Positions 16,174 to 24,435 are shown, counted from the first letter of the stretch. The stretch: 38,409 nucleotides of DNA from Vulcanimicrobiia bacterium (GCA_024281075.1 JAMXLK010000072.1:1-38409), one strand, 5' to 3'. Notes: generated from the letters alone by a model not told the origin. Numbers and translations: made by a program.

Positions 16174-17700
16174 TTATTTCTCAACCGCGCTCGGTTGCGA
16201 CGTTACGAGCGCGTGGTATCGCTCGAGTGCGGCCAAATGATGTTCCTCGCACCGCATGCCGATGTATCCGTCGGGACGCACAACGAGCAGCGTGCTGCCG
16301 GCACGACCGTCGAGCGCGCGGCTCGCATCAAGCGAGACGATCGTTTCGAAGACGCGGGAACGGTCCACAATCTTTTGCACGGCTTCGCGCAGGCGTGCAG
16401 CGTCGGGGTCTGCGGCGACCGGATCTGGGACGAGTACGACGGTGTGGCCGGCCGCCCCAGCCGGGATCTTGTTGGGCATGCGTTGGCCCGCTGCAAGAAC
16501 GCCGGCGCCGCCACCCAAGACGATGGGCGACGCGGCGTAGTCCACGTTCAGCTCGGTTTCCGCAACTATTTCGTTATGGCGCGATGACGACTCGGTAAAC
16601 GTCGTCCGTATCGCCGCATCGCGGCTCCGCCGGTCTGCCGGATCGGTGAGCAGTTCGCCCGCTTCGACGATATCGCCCGAATGCGCGACCATTTCGGCGA
16701 CCGGCCGCCGCTCGGCCTCATAGCTGTCGAGCAGCGAAGAGTCTGCGATCCCTTTGCAGACGAGAGCGAGCTTCCAAGCCAAATTGAAGGCGTCTTGCAG
16801 CCCGGTGTTCATCCCGTGTCCCTGTGCCGGCGAACATAAGTGAGCTGCATCGCCGGCGAGCAGCACTCGTCCCGAACGAAATCGATTGGCAACTTTGCTG
16901 GCACAATGAAACCGCGTGGGATTGGCGACATCGACGAACGACGCGCCTCCTGCATACCGTCGCACCGTCGAAGCGGCGTCGTCGACGAGATCGGACTCCG
17001 GCGAACTCGGCCGCAAGTAAACACGCCATCGCCTCCCGGGCAGCGCGGTCAAAATGACGGGCACCGCATCGAGATAACCGACGTTGAGCTCGAAGTGATC
17101 GGTCCAGCCCGCGATCGCGGCGTCGAAGACTGCCCACGGGGCGTCAATGTCGTGGCCCTCGAGAACGATGCCGCTCGATTCGCGCGTTCGACTGTGGAGC
17201 CCATCGCATCCCACGATCCATTCGGCGTGAACGCGGTAACGCGAACCATTCTCTTCGATTTCGGCCACCACGGCATCACTCTGAACGCGTACTCCTGTGA
17301 GGCGAGACGCTCGGTGCACGACGCCGCCCAATGCGGTCAAGTAATCGGTGAGAATCGATTCGGTAACTTCTTCGGACAATCCAAGATTGAACCCGTACGA
17401 ACTCCCGCACTCCGATAAGTCAAGCGCGCCGAGCAACTCACCCGCCGAGTAAATCTTGACGGCGCACTGTTTCGTGCCGGCTTCGAGAAAGCGATCGATG
17501 AGGCCGAGCGATTCAAAGACCTCGAGCGAGCGAGGATGAATTACGGTAGCGCGGTCCCAGCGCAAAGGTTCCGGGAGCGCGTCGATCAGTTTGCACGAAA
17601 CGCCTCGCCTTTGGAGCTCTGCGGCAAGGAGTAGGCCCGTTGGCCCCGCACCCGCGACGAGCACTGAGACCCGTTCTGCACCGTCACCGCGACCGATCAC
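16174..17700 (-). CDS. FAD-dependent aromatic monooxygenase (PheA/TfdB type)
   Basis: GTG 17700 overlaps the preceding exonuclease stop by 4 nt (GTGA) and gives 508 residues. The FAD fingerprint GAGPTG is at 17-22, the GCDGLHSRTR motif at 164-173, and GDAAHLCSPAQGHGMNTGLQ begins at 283. These are the three signatures of the class A flavoprotein hydroxylases. The C-terminal 130 residues have the thioredoxin-like tail of the phenol hydroxylase/TfdB branch. It would hydroxylate an aromatic or polyketide-like substrate with NAD(P)H and oxygen; the substrate cannot be read. The longer frame to 17805 lies inside the upstream gene and is unlikely. Confidence 0.92.
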   Translation of the reverse strand: MIGRGDGAERVSVLVAGAGPTGLLLAAELQRRGVSCKLIDALPEPLRWDRATVIHPRSLEVFESLGLIDRFLEAGTKQCAVKIYSAGELLGALDLSECGSSYGFNLGLSEEVTESILTDYLTALGGVVHRASRLTGVRVQSDAVVAEIEENGSRYRVHAEWIVGCDGLHSRTRESSGIVLEGHDIDAPWAVFDAAIAGWTDHFELNVGYLDAVPVILTALPGRRWRVYLRPSSPESDLVDDAASTVRRYAGGASFVDVANPTRFHCASKVANRFRSGRVLLAGDAAHLCSPAQGHGMNTGLQDAFNLAWKLALVCKGIADSSLLDSYEAERRPVAEMVAHSGDIVEAGELLTDPADRRSRDAAIRTTFTESSSRHNEIVAETELNVDYAASPIVLGGGAGVLAAGQRMPNKIPAGAAGHTVVLVPDPVAADPDAARLREAVQKIVDRSRVFETIVSLDASRALDGRAGSTLLVVRPDGYIGMRCEEHHLAALERYHALVTSQPSAVEK

Positions 17701-18536
17701 CCTGCCGCCTTCGACAGCTCGGCGGCTTTTTTTGCCCGCGCAGCGAGATTCGGAGCCTCGATGCGCTCGCAGAACGAAGCAAATTCGGCGGACGGTCCGT
17801 GCCACTGGAGCTCGTTGACGTCGGCGAAGAGCGGCGCGTCCGTTCGCAGCGTTGCAAGGTCTTTGAACTTGAGCGCGAGCGGCTTACGGTCGCCCAAAAC
17901 TTCCGGCGGAAAATCCTCAATTCGGCCGTGGCGCGCGATAAGGAGCGCCGCGTTCTTCGCACCGATGCCCGCAATGCCCGGGTAGCCGTCGGCGGCATCT
18001 CCAACCAGCGCGAGGTAATCCGGGACGAATCGAGGGTCTACGCCGAACTTCGCGCGGACGCCGGCGGCGTCGCGAACCAGCTTGCTCCTTCGGTCCACTT
18101 GCACGACCCGATCCTCGCGCACGCATTGAGCAAGGTCTTTATCGGGCGTCCAGATACAGATTTGTTCCGCGCGGGAATCCTTCGACGCAATTGCCGCAGC
18201 AGAGGCAAGCGCATCGTCAGCTTCGAGTTCTACCATGGCCCACACAACGACGCCCATCGCGCGTAATGCATCCTCGAGCGGTTCGAATTGCGCGCGGAGC
18301 GCCGGCTCGATACCGGCCCCGGTTTTGTAGCCGCTCCAGAGTCCGTTGCGGAACGACTCGATAACGTGGTCGGTCGCCACTCCAATGTGCGTCGCGCCTT
18401 CGCCGATCATCTGCAGAACCGTATTCGCGACGCCGACGACGGCCCCGAATCGCCGGTCCTTACCGTTGTTGAAGCGGCGCAGGCCATAAAAATGGCGGAA
18501 GAGCTCGTAGGTTCCGTCAACGAGATGAACGATCAC
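17697..18536 (-). CDS. 5'-3' exonuclease (Pol I N-terminal / FEN-like)
   Basis: From GTG 18536 (GGAG 11 nt upstream) the product has 279 residues, the size of a free-standing 5' nuclease domain. Acidic metal-binding motifs are visible: HLVDGTYELFRHF near the start, VELEADDALASAAA, WTPDKDLAQ, and the helix-hairpin-helix clamp LVGDAADGYPGIAGIGAKNA. It should cleave 5' flaps or RNA primers in repair and replication. There is no polymerase domain. Its stop overlaps the start of an FAD monooxygenase, a pairing with no obvious functional logic. GTG 18584 is an in-frame alternative start. Confidence 0.9.
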   Translation of the reverse strand: MIVHLVDGTYELFRHFYGLRRFNNGKDRRFGAVVGVANTVLQMIGEGATHIGVATDHVIESFRNGLWSGYKTGAGIEPALRAQFEPLEDALRAMGVVVWAMVELEADDALASAAAIASKDSRAEQICIWTPDKDLAQCVREDRVVQVDRRSKLVRDAAGVRAKFGVDPRFVPDYLALVGDAADGYPGIAGIGAKNAALLIARHGRIEDFPPEVLGDRKPLALKFKDLATLRTDAPLFADVNELQWHGPSAEFASFCERIEAPNLAARAKKAAELSKAAG

Positions 18537-18644
18537 AGGGCACCGTTCTCCACTGGGCCGGCCGCATCCAGCAGGCAGCCACACGGCAGTGTGGTCGTAA
18601 GCGCTCTTCGATCACATCAGCGTGCCTGCCATCGTACAGAGTGG

Positions 18645-18650
18645 TACAAT
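18645..18650 (+). promoter_or_regulatory. Candidate -10 box of the 18687 gene
   Basis: TACAAT at 18645-18650 is a good -10 match 37 bp before the start codon. No convincing -35 hexamer lies 16-18 bp upstream. Confidence 0.35.
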
Positions 18651-18686
18651 GCCGGCGTAGTTTTTACGAGGGGAGGACTTGGGTCC

Positions 18687-19082
18687 ATGAAGCGATTTCC
18701 TTTTCTGAGCGGTGTGGTCGCTGCGACGGCCGTCATTTTCGCAATTCCAGCCTACAATGCCGGCGCGCAGATGATGGGTACGCCCAATCTCACCGGCACT
18801 TACAATATCCAAGCAACGGGCGACACTCTTCTTGTCGGAACCGTCCGTCTAACGCAGCAGGGCTCGACCGTCGTCGGTTCCGGTCGCACAAAAAGCGGCG
18901 GAACGTTGCAGTTCAGTGGAAATTTGACCAACAACAAACTGGACGGGACGTGGCGTGCACCGAACAACGAAACAGGTTGGCTGACGATCAACTTCCAGCA
19001 GAATGGACGCGGCTTCAGCGGTGAGTGGGGCTATCACGGCAGGAAGGCAAACGGCAACATCGTCGGCACGCGCCGGATGTAG
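18687..19082 (+). CDS. Small secreted beta-rich protein
   Basis: ATG 18687 has GGGGAGG about 11 nt upstream; the frame extends to 18288 but the upstream part is not protein-like. The 131 residues begin with a Sec signal peptide ending near NAGAQ (residue 28). The mature domain repeats G-T-x and strand patterns (NLTGTYNIQATGD, LDGTWRAPNNETGWLTINF, FSGEWGYHGR) like small lipocalin-like or META-type barrels in which each strand pair ends G-x-W. No catalytic motif is visible. A strong terminator follows. Confidence 0.75.
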   Translation: MKRFPFLSGVVAATAVIFAIPAYNAGAQMMGTPNLTGTYNIQATGDTLLVGTVRLTQQGSTVVGSGRTKSGGTLQFSGNLTNNKLDGTWRAPNNETGWLTINFQQNGRGFSGEWGYHGRKANGNIVGTRRM

Positions 19083-19096
19083 AGTCGACCGGAACC

Positions 19097-19127
19097 AAAA
19101 GACCCGCGGCAGCGCGCGGGTCTTTTT
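19097..19127. terminator. Strong bidirectional intrinsic terminator
   Basis: AAAAGACCCGCG (19097-19108) pairs with CGCGGGTCTTTT (19115-19126) around a 6-nt loop. T runs occur on both strands. It separates the small secreted protein gene (+) from the PqqA-like gene (-) and can end both. Confidence 0.92.
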
Positions 19128-19152
19128 CTTTTTCCGGGTTCGTGCTAAGGCG

Positions 19153-19269
19153 CTAACTGCCGATCGAAAGCGTCTTTGTCGCGAATGGCTGCGTATTAAC
19201 GTACGCGGTGACTTCGGCGCCTAACGGACGCTCCTCGAAGTCGGGTCGTTCCCATCGTTGCTTCTTCAT
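19153..19269 (-). CDS. pqqA: PqqA-like RiPP precursor peptide (38 aa)
   Basis: ATG 19269 to TAG 19153 encodes 38 residues, with GGAGG 4 nt before the start. The core WERPDF...LGAEVTAYVNT aligns without gaps to the Klebsiella-type PqqA peptide (W-x2-P-x-F-x4-L-G-x-E-V-T-x-Y). Glu19 and Tyr23 have the exact E-x3-Y spacing of the two residues that PqqE crosslinks to build pyrroloquinoline quinone. The N-terminus has five extra residues and the C-terminus about a dozen beyond the core (ending TLSIGS), longer than the classical 23-29 residues. No pqqB, C, D or E is in the window. It lies 38 bp after a PQQ-type propeller lipoprotein gene and before a terminator. Confidence 0.8.
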   Translation of the reverse strand: MKKQRWERPDFEERPLGAEVTAYVNTQPFATKTLSIGS

Positions 19270-19307
19270 TGTACCTCCAAAAGAAGTTTTTAAAGAAAAT
19301 GTGCGTG

Positions 19308-22094
19308 CTAGCGGTCGGGGGGCCATGTCGCGGGCGAGGAATTTACGCGCTGGACAACGGTCGCGTGCAAGATGCCGGAAGCGTCGTACGTTCCCCTCGC
19401 GTTGTACGGTCGGCCGACGACCAACACGTTGGTTCGCTCGTTCCGAATGGCCACGGATTGATCGACCTTAATCAGTTTTCCGCTACGCGTGCGTAACGCA
19501 AACTGCGACCCGTGAATCGCGACGAGTATCCCCGTCACCTCGTGCGGCGCGCCGAAGGCGTACGACTGAGCTTTTGCCGCAATTGGTTGTGCGAACTTTT
19601 CGTTCCCATGAACGAGCCCGAAGATGTCCAGCTGCTGGAAGCTTGCAACGTAGACTTGGCCGTTTGCGACCACCGGAACGAGATTTGCGTTTCCGCCCGG
19701 CGACGCCCACGAGCCCGCGGGCGCCTGGAACAGCGTTTGCAGCGGTCCGCTGCCCGAAGGCTCCGACTTAAACGCCAAAAGCGTAATGTTTCCGGGAACA
19801 GTTTGCGGCCGCGCGACCGCCCAAATGATGGCACCGGCCTTGGATCCATCTGAAGATATCGCGGTGAAGAAACCTGGATCTTGCCCACTCGGCAAAGTGG
19901 GCGAAAGTGCCGCCAGCGACAATTTTTCGGCGGTGCTCAGGACTTTCCACACCGTCATTTGGAAGCCGCCGCTGGCAACGATTCGGGGCGCCGAGTCACT
20001 GGTCGCGTTGAAATACGAGAGCCCGCACCAGCACCGGCCGATGTTCTGCTGATCGAGAACTTGATTGCGTCCCCTTGAATTGAAGCCGCCCAACGAGTTG
20101 GCATTCATGAAGAACATCGTGCCTTGTTTGCCGGCCGCAGCAGCGAACGGCACCGGCCCCACCGACGGAGGAAGCAGCAACAGCCCGCCTCCCCCAAAGT
20201 CGTCATCCGTCTTTTCGAGCTCGGCGACGTCATAGGGTGTAAAGAAACTGAGCAGTTGCGTGAGATCCGGGCTCATCTTGGCCGCGGACTCCGATATGTT
20301 TGTCACGCTGTTGTACGAGTTTCCGGCCGGATCGGAGTTTCCGGTGACAAAGTACACGTTACCGTTTGGATCTGCCGAAATACCGTAGCCCGACATCCAG
20401 ATTGCGTTCAAGAAGTAGTTGTTCTGCGACGTCGCGAGCTGATCGGTGAGCTCGTTTGCCGCAAGCGGCGTTAACGAACCCGCTTGCCAGCCGAGTAGCC
20501 ACCCACGCGACAGCGATGTGGCAAAGTCGCAAAAACTGCCGAAGCCGGCGTAGACGTTCCCATTCGAAAGAAGCAGAGCCGGCCGTTGCCTTTGGACGGT
20601 TGCGTTGAACGTGTACGTAGTCCCGTCCGTTAACAGATGTGAAGCAGTCACCATGACGGGTGTAGTAACGTCGGACAGGTTGGAAAGACTGAGTTCGTGG
20701 ATGATATACTCCGGCGTACTCCCTTGCAGCGTGTAGGCAATGACGTACATCACGTTGGCATTTTGATCAATGACCGGCGTCCCGTCGATCCCGACATTTG
20801 GGCCATTGTTAAGGCAGCCTTCCGGTAACGGCACCGGGGTTCCCAGATTCTGCTGGAACAGCACCGTCCCGCTCGACGCGTCGATCGCATAAACCGTATT
20901 GTGCTCCGTCGCAACGTACGTCACGTCGTGGAGACCCGGGTTAACACCGCGAGTCGTCGTTTCATTAGAAACGACCAACGGCTGCGTATCGACCTGATCG
21001 TCAAGCGCTACGGCATGCAGCAAACCGAACTTCTTACCGCCGACGCTCTGATACGTGAGCGACGACTCGCTACTGTCCCATCCGGTTCGCAGATTATCGT
21101 AGTGGTACGTCGTGACAGAGATTTTGCTATTCCGAGCTTGGCTGAGTGCTATGGACTCTGGTCCGCCGGCATCGGCGATCATCACCGTGGGCCGATCGCC
21201 GGCCGGGTAGCGATACAGCGTAACGGACGCACCTGCGTTCGAGGCGCCGGCTACGACGATTTGCGCGCCGTGAATGACGAACTGCACGGTTTTTCCAGCA
21301 CCCGTGAGCGTGGCACGGCCCACGTCCGTCGCAAAGCCGAGACTCACTCTGTATCTGATCAGCGTCAGGCTTGCCGAGCCTTCCCGGCTCTCTGCTGCGA
21401 GGAACTTGCCGTCCCATTGGATCGCATCAACCTGCGCCGAACGCATCCGGCCCAATGCGATCTCTCTGAGTCGGGTGTCACCCTTGCCGAGCTCTAATAG
21501 CTGCGTCGTCCTGCGTACGTCCGCTGCGGTGAACGCGACGAAGAGGTTTCCACGGCTGTCGTACGTGCAAGAGCCGTACGTGCCGTTGGGGCCGGCATAC
21601 ATTTGCGGGCTGCCCTTGGCGTTCGCGTAGATCGTGAGGCCGCTCTCTTTGCGATCACCGCCGGAAACCGCGAGGTTGCCCGTGGTGGGATCGACCGCAC
21701 AAAATTCGGAGCTGCCGCCTAGCGGATTGCGCAGCACCGCAATTGGACGTACCCCGCCGTGGGCGTATTCTCGGATAGTGTTAGCTTGGGATAGAAAAAC
21801 GTTGCCGCCGGAATCCGTGCAAAGAGCACCAGCGCTGACGTTCGGGATCTGGCCCTTGAGCTTTCCTTGAGGATACGAGTAGATGTCGACACCGTTATTG
21901 TTGCGGTTCGACACGTAGAGCAGGTCTTGACCCTTGGCCTCGCCGAGCATCGATGAGGCCTCGACGTTGAGCGGACCACCCGCTCCGGGAACCCTGGGGC
22001 TCGGCCCCAAGAGAGTACCGCCATTCGGGCCGCACGCGCTAAGTGCGAGCGCGCCAATCAAAAACAGCAGTAATCGTGTTGCATGCAACCTCAT
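19308..22094 (-). CDS. Large PQQ-type beta-propeller lipoprotein
   Basis: The 928-residue product has a lipoprotein signal with LSAC and Cys21; AGAGGTG lies 9 nt before ATG 22094. Residues about 55-330 form an NHL-like propeller (DLLYVSNRNNNGVDIYSYPQ and repeats). A second, quinoprotein-like propeller begins at TTYHYDNLRTGWDSSESSLT and continues with FGLLHAVALDDQVDTQPLVV, VYAIDASSGTVLF and G-I-D-G-T-P-V-I-D, the pattern of PQQ-binding-like repeats seen in many soil bacteria. Most such proteins have no proven cofactor. It is exported and membrane-anchored; enzymatic activity is unproven. The PqqA-like peptide gene follows it on the same strand. Confidence 0.88.
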   Translation of the reverse strand: MRLHATRLLLFLIGALALSACGPNGGTLLGPSPRVPGAGGPLNVEASSMLGEAKGQDLLYVSNRNNNGVDIYSYPQGKLKGQIPNVSAGALCTDSGGNVFLSQANTIREYAHGGVRPIAVLRNPLGGSSEFCAVDPTTGNLAVSGGDRKESGLTIYANAKGSPQMYAGPNGTYGSCTYDSRGNLFVAFTAADVRRTTQLLELGKGDTRLREIALGRMRSAQVDAIQWDGKFLAAESREGSASLTLIRYRVSLGFATDVGRATLTGAGKTVQFVIHGAQIVVAGASNAGASVTLYRYPAGDRPTVMIADAGGPESIALSQARNSKISVTTYHYDNLRTGWDSSESSLTYQSVGGKKFGLLHAVALDDQVDTQPLVVSNETTTRGVNPGLHDVTYVATEHNTVYAIDASSGTVLFQQNLGTPVPLPEGCLNNGPNVGIDGTPVIDQNANVMYVIAYTLQGSTPEYIIHELSLSNLSDVTTPVMVTASHLLTDGTTYTFNATVQRQRPALLLSNGNVYAGFGSFCDFATSLSRGWLLGWQAGSLTPLAANELTDQLATSQNNYFLNAIWMSGYGISADPNGNVYFVTGNSDPAGNSYNSVTNISESAAKMSPDLTQLLSFFTPYDVAELEKTDDDFGGGGLLLLPPSVGPVPFAAAAGKQGTMFFMNANSLGGFNSRGRNQVLDQQNIGRCWCGLSYFNATSDSAPRIVASGGFQMTVWKVLSTAEKLSLAALSPTLPSGQDPGFFTAISSDGSKAGAIIWAVARPQTVPGNITLLAFKSEPSGSGPLQTLFQAPAGSWASPGGNANLVPVVANGQVYVASFQQLDIFGLVHGNEKFAQPIAAKAQSYAFGAPHEVTGILVAIHGSQFALRTRSGKLIKVDQSVAIRNERTNVLVVGRPYNARGTYDASGILHATVVQRVNSSPATWPPDR

Positions 22095-22155
22095 GTGTGC
22101 ACACCTCTAAAAGCTAATAGCAAAACCTACCGAGCTCGAGATAGTTCGTGCTAGC

Positions 22156-22251
22156 TTAATGCCGTGCGCACCCCGTAAGTGCAATTCCGCATGCGACAAA
22201 GAAGAGACAAGTAAGGCGGCGCAGTTCACAGGATTTCGCAACGAGACTCAT
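22156..22251 (-). CDS. Tiny lipoprotein-like ORF (31 aa)
   Basis: ATG 22251 to TAA 22156 encodes 31 residues: a basic start, a hydrophobic stretch LTCLFFVACGIALTGC and then only C-A-R-H. This is a complete lipobox signal (LTGC, Cys28) with almost no mature protein, like entericidin-type peptides or a decayed lipoprotein. GAAGGGG lies 7 nt upstream. An in-frame ATG at 22302 with GGGAGG 10 nt upstream would give 48 residues. It precedes the large propeller lipoprotein by 61 bp on the same strand. Being so short it could be chance. Confidence 0.4.
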   Translation of the reverse strand: MSLVAKSCELRRLTCLFFVACGIALTGCARH

Positions 22252-22430
22252 CGATGATCCCCTTCGCACGTAAAACGCCACGGTGTGCCGGCGACAATGC
22301 ATTACATCGAATCCTCCCGAGAGTCGGAAGGCGGGGGTTTGTTATTATGAACTGCAGTTATGAAGAAAGTCTGAACTATGAAAGCAGACGGGCAGAATCC
22401 GGCTGCTTCGGCAATGTCAGAGTCAGCCGG

Positions 22431-23798
22431 TCACTCACTATCGGGAATTCGATAGTCGTCCGGGAACTGATGCATGAAGAACTTCGGCGGATATTTGGCC
22501 TTGATCGGAACGAACTTGGCCGGCGGTTGCGAAAAATCGAAGCAGTCCGCCGCGGGCGACGTCGCGCGTCTGTCGGCTGCCGCCAGCTGACCGAGACCGA
22601 AGAGATCCTCGGCGAAGCGAAGCACGCTGGCCGTTTCGTATGGAACGTGCGAGACGTGATCGTGAACGACATACGGCGATAGCATAATTAACGGTACGCG
22701 GAAGCCCAAGCTGTCGCGATCAAGGTACTTCGGCGCCACCGGGTCGTACAGGCCGCCCCAATCGTCCCACTGGATGAAGATGGCGGTGGAATCCCAGAAC
22801 TTGCTCTTGCCGACGGTGTTCACGAGCGCAGATACCCAGGAGGGTCCGTAGTCGTCGGGACAGTTGGTGTGATCGGAGTCGTCGCAGACGGGTGTGATCC
22901 ACGTAAAGTTTGCGAGTTGTCCATGCCGCACGTCGGTTATGAACTTCCAATTCGGTGAGATGACGTCTTTCTTCCAGTCCGGGCCGTTATAAATGTGCTT
23001 AACGGCTTGATAGCTGGACCAGGTTCCACCGACGCCGCTCGAAGCGCTGCCGTATCGACTTGCATAAAAACGCCACGATAGTTTCGCCTTATCGAGCTCG
23101 TCGCCCAGCGTTTGGTAGTCGAAGCACGCTTTCTCGTATCCGGTGACGACGCGCTCTTTGGTGATCATCGGAACGCTGGCTTGCTCGTGGTTCTCGCAAC
23201 CCCAATCCCCTAAGGGAAGATCGGCGCTCCAGGCTGCCTGCGCGGCAATGATGTATTGATGGCCGACGAAGCTCTCATCGAGCTGCGACTGAAACATTCT
23301 ATCGGCCAGTGCGCCTTCGTGTGCCATATCGAAGTACGGCTTCGATTGATTGTGCGGCACATAGACGTACTGCGGGTTTTTAAAGTAGCCGTCGGTCTGC
23401 TCCAGATCGAATCCGTTCATTTGACAATCCGTACCCGGCAGTTTGCCGGTTCCGTTGCATGCCGCGACCATAGCCGCCACCGAGTGATCGATGTCATAAA
23501 AGGCGCCGAGCTTCGACGCCTTCAGCTTGATCGTTTCGCCCTTCGAGTTCTTACCTTCTTTGACCGTATACGCGCCCGGATAACCATAGAAGAGGTTGTT
23601 GAAGCTGCGATTCTCTTGAACGATGTAGACAATGTGCTGGATCTTGCCGGCTCCCGTCGCATTGAGCGCCCGCAATGCGTTGCCGCTCTGCATGTAAGGC
23701 GCCGAAGACGGCAACGCCGCTGAGCCCAGCGAGCAACCCGCGAGGAGGGCTCCGCCGCAAATGGCGGCGGCGAAGCGATGGAAAGCTAAGATTCTCAT
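22431..23798 (-). CDS. Lipoprotein phosphoesterase (PF04185, phospholipase C/acid phosphatase type)
   Basis: From ATG 23798 (AAGG 9 nt upstream) there are 455 residues with lipobox LAGC, Cys22. The metal-site motif YIVQENRSFNNLFYGYPGA opens the catalytic domain, and IFIQWDDWGGLYDPVAP and VPLIMLSPYV close it, as in bacterial phospholipase C and acid phosphatase AcpA relatives. In the usual D-E/D-x-G-G-x-Y-D-H motif the final His is Pro here. About eight other cysteines suggest disulfides in the exported enzyme. It presumably hydrolyses phosphoesters outside the cytoplasm; substrate unknown. Confidence 0.9.
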   Translation of the reverse strand: MRILAFHRFAAAICGGALLAGCSLGSAALPSSAPYMQSGNALRALNATGAGKIQHIVYIVQENRSFNNLFYGYPGAYTVKEGKNSKGETIKLKASKLGAFYDIDHSVAAMVAACNGTGKLPGTDCQMNGFDLEQTDGYFKNPQYVYVPHNQSKPYFDMAHEGALADRMFQSQLDESFVGHQYIIAAQAAWSADLPLGDWGCENHEQASVPMITKERVVTGYEKACFDYQTLGDELDKAKLSWRFYASRYGSASSGVGGTWSSYQAVKHIYNGPDWKKDVISPNWKFITDVRHGQLANFTWITPVCDDSDHTNCPDDYGPSWVSALVNTVGKSKFWDSTAIFIQWDDWGGLYDPVAPKYLDRDSLGFRVPLIMLSPYVVHDHVSHVPYETASVLRFAEDLFGLGQLAAADRRATSPAADCFDFSQPPAKFVPIKAKYPPKFFMHQFPDDYRIPDSE

Positions 23799-23948
23799 CG
23801 ATGACACCCTTCGTTTGCAGGACGGCGCAGTTCTACCTGGCCGTCATCCGAATTGGCCGCCGTGAAAGGCCGAGGCTCGAGAGCTCGATCGCGCCGTACT
23901 TCAAGCGTTCCTCGTTCATGGTAAGCCGCAAACTTTCCGACAACGATA

Positions 23949-24386
23949 TTAGGTTAGAACGCGCGCGGGGGCAATCTCCGTTTTGCCTATTTCCCGGGCG
24001 CACTTTGGACAGTGGAAACCGAGCTCGATTCCGTCGCCGCAAGCCTTGTGGACGATGCGGCTCGCGTCGGCTCCTTTGGTAAACCGCCTACCCCAGGATC
24101 GTAGCGCGAGCACGACGGGCGCGAGCGCGGAGCCCTTTTCGGTAAGAAGGTACTCGTAACGATCCGGGCGCGTCTGATACCGCCGGCGCTTTAGGATGCC
24201 GGCTTCGGTGAGTTTCTTCAAACGGGCAGAAAGAATATTGTCGGCGATGCCCGTCGCCTTGAAGTCCTCGAACCGCCGAGCACCGAGAACGGCGTCGCGT
24301 ACGATCAGCAACGTCCACCACTCTCCTATGATGTCAAGCGTTCGGGCCACCGGGCACGGTTGACCGGCCAAGCTAGCATGCCGCAT
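23949..24386 (-). CDS. HxlR family transcription regulator
   Basis: The 145-residue product from ATG 24386 has the HxlR winged-helix pattern: CPVARTLDIIGEWWTLLIVRD, GARRFEDF, ILSARLKKLTEAGILKRR and a wing with RYEYLLTEKGSAL. The C-terminus has C-G-D-G and C-P-K-C, a possible metal site seen in some relatives. ATG 24416 is an in-frame alternative, but a promoter with -10 at 24398-24393 predicts transcription starting at 24386, so I infer a leaderless mRNA. It diverges from a membrane protein gene across two palindromes it very probably binds. Confidence 0.93.
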   Translation of the reverse strand: MRHASLAGQPCPVARTLDIIGEWWTLLIVRDAVLGARRFEDFKATGIADNILSARLKKLTEAGILKRRRYQTRPDRYEYLLTEKGSALAPVVLALRSWGRRFTKGADASRIVHKACGDGIELGFHCPKCAREIGKTEIAPARVLT

Positions 24387-24392
24387 GCTCCG

Positions 24393-24421
24393 AGTATAGA
24401 TACTTGCATGATGCAAGTCAA
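24393..24421 (-). promoter_or_regulatory. HxlR gene promoter, predicted leaderless
   Basis: TTGACT (24421-24416), 17 bp, TATACT (24398-24393) is a near-consensus promoter. Seven bases beyond the -10 is 24386, the A of the regulator's ATG. Confidence 0.7.
24402..24418. promoter_or_regulatory. Operator 1: perfect 17-bp palindrome
   Basis: ACTTGCATGATGCAAGT is a perfect 8+1+8 palindrome. It fills the spacer of the HxlR promoter and covers the -35 of the opposing promoter. Confidence 0.8.
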
Positions 24422-24432
24422 TATGCTATATA
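24404..24432 (+). promoter_or_regulatory. Promoter of the 24479 membrane protein gene
   Basis: TTGCAT (24404-24409), 17 bp, TATATA (24427-24432); transcription would begin near 24439, inside operator 2. Confidence 0.55.
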
Positions 24433-24435
24433 GTC

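Noticed and set aside
18288-18686. Upstream extension of the small secreted protein
   Set aside because: The extension is antisense to the exonuclease gene, and the signal peptide sits at ATG 18687 behind GGGGAGG.
22254-22682. 142-codon plus-strand frame
   Set aside because: It is antisense to the start of the phosphoesterase C-terminus and has no domain or ribosome-binding site.
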